From the NCBI GenBank assembly GCA_036003885.1, contig DASYSA010000677.1:1-26769 (forward strand): 26,769 nt of DNA, written 5' to 3'. Made by a program: the position numbers and the translations under genes. Within the stretch, counting starts at the first letter, position 1. Every line of letters begins with the position of its first letter. Shown here in pieces: positions 17,094-24,190 of this stretch. This stretch comes from DASYSA01 sp036003885 (lineage in GTDB: Bacteria > Acidobacteriota > Blastocatellia > UBA7656). The notes below the pieces were generated by a model. It ran no database searches. It saw only the letters and a list, made by a program, of their open reading frames with translations, and was not told the DNA's origin.

Positions 17094-20000
17094 GACTTGT
17101 GTTGGACCTCGTCAAGTCATCGTTGAGTTCTTCTCCATATCCGGGCCTGCGTCCTTTCCAACGTGATGAATCGGACATCTTCTTCGGCCGCGAAGAACAG
17201 ACCGACGAGTTACTGGCGAAGCTCCAGCGATGCCGCTTTCTCGCGGTTGTGGGGCCGTCGGGATGCGGAAAGTCTTCGCTGGTCCGGGCCGGATTGATGG
17301 CCGCACTGGAAGCCGGCTTCATGACCGACGCCGGAGCTCACTGGCGGATGGCGGAAATGCGGCCGGGAGAAGATCCGCTGGTGCGTCTGGGTGATGCCCT
17401 TCTCGCTCATTCGGCACTCGGGCGCGACCGTGTTGTAGAACCAGAAGCACGCAGCCTCCTCATTGCCACTCTGCGGGGTGGACCGCTTGGCCTCGTGGAG
17501 GTGTTACGCGAGAGGCCGCTGGCGCCGAGAAGCAATCTGTTCATATTGGTCGACCAGTTCGAGGAAATATTTCGGTTCCGGGATCTGGGAAACATCGATA
17601 GAGCCGACGCCTTCGTGTCGCTGCTGTTGGCAAGCGCTCAGCAGCGTGAAGTACCGGTGTACATTGTCATAACAATGCGCTCGGACTTCCTCGGTGACTG
17701 CGCGCTGTTTGCGGGCCTGCCGGAGGCTATTAACGATGGCCAGTACCTGACGCCGCGTCTGACCAGGGAACAAATTCGCAGCGCCATCGTGGGTCCGGCG
17801 CGTGTTTTTGATGTAGACGTGGAGCCGGCTCTCGTCAATCAACTGCTCAATGAGATGGGTCCCGATCCCGACCAGCTGCCTTTGCTACAGCATCTAATGA
17901 TGCGCCTCTGGTTGCGGTTGCGTGAGAAACAGCGAGTCGGCGCCGATGTTCTCCAGGGAAGTGGTCAAAGCATCTTGACGGCGGGAGCGGGAGCCAAAGC
18001 GCGCGCGACCATAACCGTGCAAGACAACGCGGAGGTTGGCACCTTTAGTCGTGCGTTATCGGTGCATGCTGACGAAGTGTTCGGTCAGCTGAATGAAACG
18101 CAGCAGATTATTGCCGAGGCGATGTTTCGACGCCTCACCGAGAGAGGTCTCGGCAAGCGGGATACTCGGCGACCCGCACGCCTTAGCAGGATTGCCGCGG
18201 TGGCCGGCGTGTCTGTCGAAGAGGTCAAAGCAGTTGCGGAGGAGTTTCGCCGTGAGGACCGAAGCTTTGTTACACCCCCGGAAGCGATCCCTCTGCTTCC
18301 AGACACCATCCTGGATATCGGACACGAGAGTTTGATTCGTCAATGGAAACGTCTGAATGAATGGGTAGACGAAGAGGCGAGGTCCGCGGAAGGCTACCGG
18401 CGAATAAAGGAAGCGGCGCTGCTTTGGAAGGGTGGCGACGCGGACCCTCTGGGCGGGATCAATCTCGAAAGAGCTCTGGCATGGAAACGTCAGCAGAACC
18501 CGACTGCGGCGTGGGCCAGTCGTTACGGCACAGAGGAAGACTTCGAGATTGCAATGCAGTTTCTACAGATCAGTGAGCTTCAATGGGTGGAGGAAGTGCG
18601 TCGAGTTGAGGCTCAACGCCGTCGCTCGTGGTTAGTCAGAGTGACGCCGATCGCACTTGCGCTACTGGTGGCGATGACGTTCCTCACCGTGTACGCGTTT
18701 CGGCAGAAGGGCATCGCCAGCAAGGCAGCAGCTAAAGAAGCGGCATCAGCCAGGACAAACTTCTCGCGGAAGCTGGCTGCCCAGGCGATCTCAGAGTCAA
18801 GAGAGGGCCGGCTCGACCTCGCATTGCTGTTGAGCGAAAAGGCAGTGGAGGTCTCCGATACATTCGAAGCGCGCAGAAGCTTGTTTAACATTCTTCAATC
18901 GAGCCCAATCACTCTTCTTTACGATCAAGCCGGCGTGAATACCGTAGCCTTCAGCCCCGACGGCAAAACAATCGCGAGCGGCGGCGACAATGGGGAAGTG
19001 CGGCTCAGGGATCTGGGAAAACTCACGCAGGAAGGGTCGCTGCTGCAGCCTGGAAATGATAGTAGGGTGTTGAGTATCGCGTTCAGTCCCGATCGCAAGC
19101 TGCTCGCAAGCGGCAGTTCCGATAATAACGTTCGGATTTGGGATGCGACTAGCGGCAACGAGATCAGGAAACTCGAAGGGCACTCGAATTATGTATTGAT
19201 TGTAGCTTTCAGTCCCGACGGAAAGTTCCTTGCGTCGGCCGGGAAGGATAACACGGTCCTGCTGTGGGATGTTGCCACCTGGCGATTGATCGACACGTTG
19301 CGGGCGCACCGGGATTTCGTATCCAGCGTTGCCTTCAGTCCCGACAGCCAGCTCCTTGCCACCGCTGGAAAGGATAACGCAATTCTCATTTGGGATGTAA
19401 AGACCCGTCGACAGCTTGGCCGGCCGCTGCTCGGACACAAGTCGGGCGTAAACAGCGTCGCCTTCAGTCCTGATGGTAGCCTGGTTGCCAGCGGCGCCGA
19501 TGACAACACGGTTGTGCTTTGGGACCTGAAGACTCGCGTGATAAAGACACAGCTTTCTGACCACACAGCCGCTGTCACGAGCATCGCCTTCAGCCCCGAC
19601 GGTAAGCTTGTGGCAAGCGGAAGTGATGACAGAACTGTGCTGGTCCACGATGTGTCTACAGGAAACAAGCATGGATCGACACTCGGCGGACACAACCGTT
19701 ACGTATCGAGCGTAGCTTTTAGTCCTGACGGCCGGCTCCTCGCGGATGCCAGTGCGGACAACATAATACAGCTGTGGGACGTCTCCAACGATCAACCGCT
19801 CAGCCAACTCCTTGCCGGCGAGGCGGGGGCCGTGTACAGTGCGGCGTTTAGCCCGGATGGCAGGTTACTCGCAACTGGCGGCGAGGATGGCGTTCGGTTA
19901 TGGAACGTCGAGATCCGGGAGGAGATGAGCAAACTGCCTTCGCAGGGCGTTCCCGTCTGGGCCGTCGCGTTTAGCAGGAATGGTGAGTTCCTCGCTGCGG

Positions 20001-20794
20001 GCAGGTATGACGGGACGATTCAATTGTGGGATATCAGAGGTCGCGAGCCGGTTACACTGTGGGATGGCTCAAGGCAGAAGGCGGGCGATTCAGGGCCCGA
20101 TGAGAATAGACCTATCTTCGCGAGCATCGCCTTCAGTCCGGACGGCAAGACTCTGGCCTGCGGCAGCTATGACAACACCGTTCACTTATGGGAGGTCTCA
20201 ACACGCCGGCAGTTGGCGCCGCTCGTTGGACACACGAACCACGTCAGGTGCGTGGCGTTCAACAGTCCCGACGGAAATCTACTCGCGAGCGCGAGCGATG
20301 ACGGCACGGTGCGACTTTGGGATGTCGCCAGTCACCAACTGGTGGATACGCCGTCAGACCACAAGGAGCCCGTTTGGTGTGTTGCGTTCGACCCTGAGGG
20401 AAGAACTCTCGCCTCGGGTAGCCTCGACAAAACGATTCGGCTGTGGGATGTGCGGTCTCGTGAGTCGGTTGGCTTCTTCACTGAACCGACAGCGGAGTCC
20501 GTGCAGGCTATTGCTTTCAGTTCAGACGGCAAAACGTTGGCAGTCGGCGGGGGCTACCAACTGACGAGCATCTGGGATCTCACCGAGCGGGCGCTATTGG
20601 GCAAGATAGGCGGACACCCTGAAAATGCGGTGCGCGCCGTGGCGTTCAGCCCCGATCACAGGCTGTTGGCGATAGGGTGCATCGACGGCTCGGTAAGACT
20701 GATCGACGTAAACACTGACTCGTGGCGGCAACGTGCGCAATCGATTGCTAATCGCAACCTCACCGATGACGAAGTTTTTGAATATCTCAAATGA
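17078..20794 (+). CDS. nSTAND1 ATPase with transmembrane helix and 14 WD40 repeats
   Basis: This is a 1238-residue STAND-class signalling ATPase. SPYPGLRPFQRDESDIFFGRE (19-39) is the nSTAND1 entry motif, the Walker A is GPSGCGKSS (59-67) and the Walker B LFILVDQFEE (154-163). The winged-helix end of the module includes ILDIGHESLIRQWKRLNEW (411-429). A predicted membrane helix follows at about 519-541, then a helical linker (545-605). Residues about 613-1225 form 14 WD40 repeats, each with AFSPDG and a terminal IWD/LWD dipeptide, enough for two seven-bladed propellers. Repeats 8 to 14 are more degenerate. STAND proteins sense a ligand or foreign protein through their repeats and oligomerise on ATP binding. 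The overlapping TIR gene is the likely output. Start at 17078 is chosen for the in-frame MSEELGLVL and the overlap. Confidence 0.92.
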   Translation: MSEELGLVLDLVKSSLSSSPYPGLRPFQRDESDIFFGREEQTDELLAKLQRCRFLAVVGPSGCGKSSLVRAGLMAALEAGFMTDAGAHWRMAEMRPGEDPLVRLGDALLAHSALGRDRVVEPEARSLLIATLRGGPLGLVEVLRERPLAPRSNLFILVDQFEEIFRFRDLGNIDRADAFVSLLLASAQQREVPVYIVITMRSDFLGDCALFAGLPEAINDGQYLTPRLTREQIRSAIVGPARVFDVDVEPALVNQLLNEMGPDPDQLPLLQHLMMRLWLRLREKQRVGADVLQGSGQSILTAGAGAKARATITVQDNAEVGTFSRALSVHADEVFGQLNETQQIIAEAMFRRLTERGLGKRDTRRPARLSRIAAVAGVSVEEVKAVAEEFRREDRSFVTPPEAIPLLPDTILDIGHESLIRQWKRLNEWVDEEARSAEGYRRIKEAALLWKGGDADPLGGINLERALAWKRQQNPTAAWASRYGTEEDFEIAMQFLQISELQWVEEVRRVEAQRRRSWLVRVTPIALALLVAMTFLTVYAFRQKGIASKAAAKEAASARTNFSRKLAAQAISESREGRLDLALLLSEKAVEVSDTFEARRSLFNILQSSPITLLYDQAGVNTVAFSPDGKTIASGGDNGEVRLRDLGKLTQEGSLLQPGNDSRVLSIAFSPDRKLLASGSSDNNVRIWDATSGNEIRKLEGHSNYVLIVAFSPDGKFLASAGKDNTVLLWDVATWRLIDTLRAHRDFVSSVAFSPDSQLLATAGKDNAILIWDVKTRRQLGRPLLGHKSGVNSVAFSPDGSLVASGADDNTVVLWDLKTRVIKTQLSDHTAAVTSIAFSPDGKLVASGSDDRTVLVHDVSTGNKHGSTLGGHNRYVSSVAFSPDGRLLADASADNIIQLWDVSNDQPLSQLLAGEAGAVYSAAFSPDGRLLATGGEDGVRLWNVEIREEMSKLPSQGVPVWAVAFSRNGEFLAAGRYDGTIQLWDIRGREPVTLWDGSRQKAGDSGPDENRPIFASIAFSPDGKTLACGSYDNTVHLWEVSTRRQLAPLVGHTNHVRCVAFNSPDGNLLASASDDGTVRLWDVASHQLVDTPSDHKEPVWCVAFDPEGRTLASGSLDKTIRLWDVRSRESVGFFTEPTAESVQAIAFSSDGKTLAVGGGYQLTSIWDLTERALLGKIGGHPENAVRAVAFSPDHRLLAIGCIDGSVRLIDVNTDSWRQRAQSIANRNLTDDEVFEYLK

Positions 20795-20852
20795 AGACGC
20801 CGGCAAACCCTCGAGAGATCCTACAAGGGGAGTTGCTCTGAGCGAAGCTGCG

Positions 20853-20872
20853 AGCGAGAGAACTCTCTCGCT
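20853..20872 (+). terminator. Hairpin after the STAND gene
   Basis: AGCGAGAG (20853-20860) pairs perfectly with CTCTCGCT (20865-20872) around an AACT loop, followed by TTAC. The uridine run is short, so it may be a weak terminator, an attenuator, or an mRNA-stabilising hairpin that lowers expression of the next gene. Confidence 0.45.
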
Positions 20873-20890
20873 TTACAGGAAACAGTCAGG

Positions 20891-21403
20891 ATGGGGTTCT
20901 CGTCTATGAGTCGGAGTCTCAGATTCCTCATTGGCCGTTTGGGAATATCGTGCCTACCGGCATTGATAGGGGCAGTCTTCCTCGCACTCCCCGTCAATAC
21001 ATCGTCGATGGCAATCCAACAAGAAGTCACGCTGACACCTGAAGCAAAACTATCCTCTGCAACGGTGACTTTCCATACGACAGATGACGATAAGGAGAAA
21101 GATACTGCAGCGTCACTGTATATAAAGCTGAATGATGGCACCGTGGTCTTGAAATTTGAGAATATCAAAGACTATTTCAAAAATGGGGCAACCTCCACTT
21201 ATAGGCTAAAGGTAGTCAAACAGGTCCCGAAGGGCAGCATCCAGGGCTGCACCGGCACTGTAAAGACAACGAGGCCTAAAGGTCACGACGCGTGGAAGTT
21301 CTACTATGAGATCGAATTTGTTTTTAGCGACGGTACTCGGACGCGAAAGAGATGTTCTACCGCTACGATCGGCGAAAACGACCTGAAAGTGTGCCCGCTC
21401 TAA
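20891..21403 (+). CDS. Exported protein of unknown function after the TIR-STAND genes
   Basis: I do not recognise the family. The 170-residue product has an N-terminal hydrophobic signal (LGISCLPALIGAVFLALPV, about 17-35) and a beta-rich mature part (LTPEAKLSSATVTFHTTDDD, SLYIKLNDGTVVLKFENI), with cysteines in GCTGTV, KRCSTA and KVCPL that could make disulfides. The early pattern of a Thr/Asp-rich strand followed by LYIKLNDG is reminiscent of PLAT/LH2-like beta-sandwiches but this is weak. An alternative start at 20906 would shorten the signal. It is 97 bases downstream of the STAND gene with a hairpin between, so joint function is only suggested by position. Confidence 0.6.
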   Translation: MGFSSMSRSLRFLIGRLGISCLPALIGAVFLALPVNTSSMAIQQEVTLTPEAKLSSATVTFHTTDDDKEKDTAASLYIKLNDGTVVLKFENIKDYFKNGATSTYRLKVVKQVPKGSIQGCTGTVKTTRPKGHDAWKFYYEIEFVFSDGTRTRKRCSTATIGENDLKVCPL

Positions 21404-21608
21404 GAACGACGCATAGCCTGGACTTCGCGGATAGCCCCAACCCGTCAATCTGATCAGCGTCACCGTTTAGCGGATCTAAAACGCGACCGTGTTTCAACCA
21501 AACTACTGCCGAGGGTTTCTGATATCCAGGTGGAATGTCGGGACCGCAAACCCATGCACAGTCTCAAACAGTTGGTGCGGGAACTCGCCGAAAGTCATTG
21601 CAAAAATA

Positions 21609-21639
21609 TGGTCGCGGCAGTAGGACTTGAACCTACGAC
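21609..21639 (-). other. 3' tRNA fragment (T-arm, acceptor strand, CCA), probable attachment-site remnant
   Basis: Read on the minus strand the sequence ends in T-stem GTAGG, T-loop TTCAAGT, CCTAC, acceptor TGCCGCG and ACCA. The upstream bases do not make an anticodon arm or D-arm, nor a 5' acceptor strand CGCGGCA, so no whole tRNA gene is here. The isotype cannot be assigned. Similarity to the fragment at 23918 extends a little beyond the CCA end (ATTG-AAAATA in both), which makes the two an imperfect direct repeat about 2.3 kb apart. Confidence 0.6.
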
Positions 21640-21677
21640 GTCACGCCCTCCTTCGGACGACAACGTTGTTATATACC

Positions 21678-21713
21678 TTGACAAGCATATGCTCTGTGGA
21701 GTATATCAAGAGA
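21678..21713 (+). promoter_or_regulatory. Sigma-70-like promoter with overlapping operator for the ArsR gene
   Basis: TTGACA (21678-21683) is followed after exactly 17 bases by GTATAT (21701-21706). The ArsR start codon (21714) lies about 8 bases after the -10 element, so the transcript should start at or next to the ATG. The spacer is centred on the palindrome AGCATATGCT (21684-21693), and ATATAC / GTATAT mark the outer edges of a larger imperfect dyad. This layout fits autorepression by the ArsR-type product. Confidence 0.6.
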
Positions 21714-22058
21714 ATGGAATCTGTGTTCGAAATCATTGCGGAGCCGAACCGCCGCGCGATATTGAGCCTCCTGGTCTCGTCAGAACAGTCGGTTGGAGAG
21801 ATCGAGCGTCAGCTTCATATGCCGCAGCCGACCGTGTCAAAGCACCTGCGAGTGCTGCGCGATGCCGGTTTCGTGGAATCCACGGTGGACGCACAGCGCC
21901 GTCTCTACCGGCTCAAACCTGAACCACTTCAGGAGGTGGATGCCTGGCTGGCTCCGTTCCGTCGGTTCTGGTCCGCTCACGTAGATGCTCTCGAACGCCA
22001 TCTCGACCGCATGGAACAGTCAACACCAACGAAAAGGAAGACAAGGAGAAGAAGATGA
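21714..22058 (+). CDS. ArsR-type winged-helix transcriptional regulator
   Basis: With the ATG at 21714 the product is 114 residues; an upstream in-frame ATG would run through the promoter. MESVFEIIAEPNRRAILSLL at the N-terminus and QLHMPQPTVSKHLRVLRDAG for the recognition helix are typical of the SdpR/YgaV-like ArsR subgroup that lacks metal-binding cysteines. The wing follows (VESTVDAQRRLYRLKPEPL). The C-terminus is very basic (KRKTRRRR). The stop overlaps the start of the SRPBCC gene by ATGA, a pairing seen in many bacteria, where the regulator controls the SRPBCC gene. No ribosome site precedes its ATG, in line with a leaderless message. Confidence 0.88.
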   Translation: MESVFEIIAEPNRRAILSLLVSSEQSVGEIERQLHMPQPTVSKHLRVLRDAGFVESTVDAQRRLYRLKPEPLQEVDAWLAPFRRFWSAHVDALERHLDRMEQSTPTKRKTRRRR

Positions 22059-22627
22059 CCGATCGCGAGCAGTACACACCGGGTCCGGCCAGCGGGGCGG
22101 AGGTACGAAAGGACGGAGAAAAGTGGACGCTCATTCTCGTTAGAGAACTGCGCCACCGGCCGGAAAAAGTCTGGCAGGCGCTTACCGACCCGGCGCATCT
22201 GCGCGAGTGGGCTCCCTTTGAAGCCGATGGGAGCCTGGGTACGGTTGGAACCACGGTGAAGCTCACCACGGTGGGAGCGCCCACGCCGCACGTTACCGAA
22301 ACCAAAGTGACGCGAGCCGACGCTCCCAAGTTGCTTGTGTACAACTGGGGTGGCAACGACATGCGGTGGGAGCTCGAAGACTTTGGTGGCGGCACGCGCC
22401 TGACGCTGTGGACCAGCATCCCTCGCGCCAACATCTCAATGGGTGCAGCCGGGTGGCACATTTGTTTCGATGTTCTCGATCACCTTCTCAGCGGAACTCC
22501 CATCGGCCGCATCGTTGGCCCCGAGGCCATGAAGTTCGGCGGCTGGCAGCGATTGAACGCGGAGTACGCCAAGCAGTTCGGTATCGAATCGCCCGACTGG
22601 CCGTCTCAGGCGGCTCAAGAGTCGTGA
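22055..22627 (+). CDS. SRPBCC (AHSA1-like) domain protein
   Basis: This 190-residue protein has the START/Bet v1-like fold of the AHSA1 family, with a deep pocket for a hydrophobic ligand. Typical elements are RELRHRPEKVWQALTDPAHLREWAPF (about 29-54), LLVYNWGGNDMRWELEDFGGGTRLTL (about 91-116), and the long C-terminal helix region (GWHICFDVLDHLLSG). The start is coupled to the ArsR stop and has AAGGAG upstream. Ligand and activity are unknown; relatives are often co-encoded with ArsR regulators. A second, broken SRPBCC C-terminus follows immediately. Confidence 0.88.
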   Translation: MTDREQYTPGPASGAEVRKDGEKWTLILVRELRHRPEKVWQALTDPAHLREWAPFEADGSLGTVGTTVKLTTVGAPTPHVTETKVTRADAPKLLVYNWGGNDMRWELEDFGGGTRLTLWTSIPRANISMGAAGWHICFDVLDHLLSGTPIGRIVGPEAMKFGGWQRLNAEYAKQFGIESPDWPSQAAQES

Positions 22628-22637
22628 ATCGAGGTGA

Positions 22638-22894
22638 ATGATGCGCTATGGCTCTCCGTTCGGCAACATCGAAGTGCGCGGTGCGCGCGAGAACAATCTA
22701 TGTCTTACACGTGGGTGGCCTATGGTCTCGAGGGTGTCGTCACTTGGACTCTCACCCCTTCCAGCACGGACACCCACCTGGGCATGGAGCAGTCGGGCTT
22801 CCGGCCGGATCAGCAGCAGGCCTACCAGGACGCCAACTACGGTTGGCAGGGGTTCTTTGCGGCCCTGGAGCAGGTCTTGGCGCGGATGGACTGA
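22638..22894 (+). pseudogene. Deletion remnant: UvrA-like N-terminus fused to an SRPBCC C-terminus
   Basis: The first 20 or so codons from ATG 22638 read MMRYGSPFGNIEVRGARENNL, which matches the opening strand of UvrA-type ABC proteins (IEVRGARENNL). At about 22700 the similarity stops. A different frame then continues as SYTWVAYGLEGVVTWTLTP and ends GWQGFFAALEQVLARMD before a TGA at 22892-22894, which is the last strand and helix of an AHSA1-like SRPBCC protein. This is best explained by a deletion that joined the start of a UvrA-like gene to the end of another SRPBCC gene. The frames do not match, so no fusion protein is expected. Confidence 0.7.
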
Positions 22895-22969
22895 GATCTG
22901 CAGGCACAATTCAACAGTCAGGCCAGAGTAAATGACGCGGTATCGCCGCTAATGGAGGACAAAGTAATC

Positions 22970-23215
22970 ATGAAAGATGCCACCAAACGTTCGATTTTTC
23001 GCTGGATTCACATCGTCTTTAGCATTCCGATACTCGGTTATATTTATAGTCCGTTTGAAGAAATTCCAAAGTACGCCGTCCAAGTTCGGTTTGTCGTCGT
23101 TCCGGTAATGCTCCTTTCGGGACTTTGGATGTGGAAAGGCCATGTCCTTCGACGACTTATTTCGAAGAGACGGCCTAACAGGACGCATGAAACGGGACAA
23201 GAATTGGAGGTATAA
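22970..23215 (+). CDS. Small membrane protein of unknown function
   Basis: From ATG 22970 the product is 81 residues; GGAGG (22954-22958) lies 11 bases upstream, and an ATG at 22952 would put the site inside the gene. Two hydrophobic helices are evident: WIHIVFSIPILGYIYSPF (about 11-28) and VRFVVVPVMLLSGLWMW (about 39-55), separated by FEEIPKYAVQ, with a basic tail (RRLISKRRPNR). I do not know a functional name. It ends 7 bases before the DUF1801 start, with the next ribosome site inside its last codons, so the two are probably co-transcribed. Confidence 0.65.
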   Translation: MKDATKRSIFRWIHIVFSIPILGYIYSPFEEIPKYAVQVRFVVVPVMLLSGLWMWKGHVLRRLISKRRPNRTHETGQELEV

Positions 23216-23222
23216 AGATCCA

Positions 23223-23639
23223 ATGAATCCATCGGAACGTATTGACCAGCTGATCGCAGGACTCACAGACTGGCGTGGCAAAACGTTAGCCAGCATCCGC
23301 AAGAGCATCCTTGAGGCCGACCGGGAGATAATCGAGGAATGGAAGTGGATGGGAAGCCCAGTGTGGTCTCGCGACGGAATAATCGCCGTCGGCAACGCCC
23401 ACAAAGATAAGGTGAAGCTTACCTTTGCCCACGGTGCGAGCCTCTCAGATCCTGACAAGCTCTTCAACGCGGGCCTCGAAGGCAAAGTGTGGCGAGCGAT
23501 CGATTTTTTCGAGGGCGATAAGATTAATAAGCGTGCTCTAAAGAATCTCGTCCGTGCCGCCGCTCATTACAATCAGATCAACTCGAAGAGGAAAGCGCCT
23601 GCGGGTACTCGAGCGAAAGTACATAAGAGTAAGAAGTGA
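23223..23639 (+). CDS. DUF1801 (YdhG-like) domain protein
   Basis: With ATG 23223, behind a GGAGG at 23206-23210, the product is 138 residues; ATGs at 23142 or 23187 would overlap the previous gene. The DUF1801 signature is clear: LRKSILEADREIIEEWKWMGSPVW-like helix and turn (about 24-47), then GIIAVGNAHKDKVKLTFAHGA strands and LFNAGLEGKVWRAIDFFEGDKIN. The tail is Lys/Arg-rich (SKRKAPAGTRAKVHKSKK). Structures of the family resemble iron-chaperone frataxin-like folds, but the function is unproven. Confidence 0.82.
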   Translation: MNPSERIDQLIAGLTDWRGKTLASIRKSILEADREIIEEWKWMGSPVWSRDGIIAVGNAHKDKVKLTFAHGASLSDPDKLFNAGLEGKVWRAIDFFEGDKINKRALKNLVRAAAHYNQINSKRKAPAGTRAKVHKSKK

Positions 23640-23917
23640 TGAGACTACAGCTTCTTCTCACTAATTCTCTTTCGGGACTGCGACAATGGTGCTTGACGCT
23701 GCCCTGGCGGTGAAGGTGTGAGCAGCGGCTGTATTTCACATCGTGCGCGGCGAGTGGGATGGCGACGATAAGGGCGAGCGAGACAAATGTCCCAAACGAC
23801 TAAAAGAGAATTTCAAAATGGGCCATGGCCATGCAAATTCGATTGTGGCATTTACACGAGGAGTCGGAAATAAACGAGCTCCCCAAAATTCAATTCAGTT
23901 GAGGAATATTGAAAATA
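23640..23917. other. Non-coding stretch between the DUF1801 gene and the tRNA fragment
   Basis: No credible gene. A small frame reading into VGLEPTT at its end is only the complement of the tRNA fragment. GGCCATGGCC (23821-23830) is a short palindrome. The AT-rich stretch just before the tRNA fragment (AAAATTCAATTCAG) is compatible with the outer flank of an integration site. Confidence 0.35.
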
Positions 23918-23962
23918 TGGTAGCGGCGGTAGGACTTGAACCTACGACCTTGGGGTTATGAA
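23918..23962 (-). other. 45-nt 3' fragment of a CAU-anticodon tRNA, probable att site
   Basis: On the minus strand this is exactly tRNA positions 32 to 76: anticodon loop TTCATAA (23962-23956), stem strand CCCCA, variable AGGTC, T-arm GTAGG-TTCAAGT-CCTAC, acceptor CGCCGCT, then ACCA. The matching 5' stem strand (TGGGG) is absent; the flanking bases are CAGGA. So the tRNA is cut in the anticodon loop, the usual crossover point for tyrosine recombinases that integrate into tRNA genes. It marks one edge of an integrated element whose parA side lies to the right. Isotype could be Met or Ile2. Confidence 0.75.
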
Positions 23963-24010
23963 TCCTGAAAACTGTGATCGCAGCAGACCACATGCATTAG
24001 CATATGTTCA

Positions 24011-24043
24011 CATCTGTCAACGAGTTGCAGCCACCGACAGATG
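24011..24043. repeat. 8-bp inverted repeat CATCTGTC / GACAGATG
   Basis: CATCTGTC (24011-24018) and GACAGATG (24036-24043) are perfect reverse complements 17 bases apart, between the att-like tRNA fragment and parA. Possible roles are a recombinase arm site or an operator for the parA gene. Confidence 0.4.
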
Positions 24044-24093
24044 CTCGCCTAGTGAAGCCAGATACATCTAATTCCACCTGTTTCTAAGAAGTC

Positions 24094-24115
24094 CGGTCAC
24101 AATTCGGTCACAATT
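24094..24115 (+). repeat. Two perfect tandem 11-bp repeats upstream of parA
   Basis: CGGTCACAATT occurs at 24094-24104 and again, without spacer, at 24105-24115. A period of 11 bp puts both copies on the same DNA face, as in iterons or repressor sites. They lie about 75 bases before the parA start and next to an A/T-rich run. Confidence 0.55.
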
Positions 24116-24190
24116 TTTCGGGCACGTTTTCGCTCCGCATGGATGAGTTTCGCGTGCCGTCTCATTCCACCCCAGCTCGGAGGTTCTTAG

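Noticed and set aside
18797..19807. 336-residue minus-strand frame opposite the WD40 repeats
   Set aside because: Its periodic translation is the shadow of the repetitive AFSPDG coding sequence on the other strand.
21530..21922. Open frame containing VAAVGLEPTTSRPPS
   Set aside because: VGLEPTT is the translation of the complement of a tRNA T-arm; the frame then runs through the ArsR gene in the wrong frame.
23743..23961. Open frame ending VAAVGLEPTTLGL
   Set aside because: Same artefact, produced by the complement of the tRNA fragment at 23918-23962.
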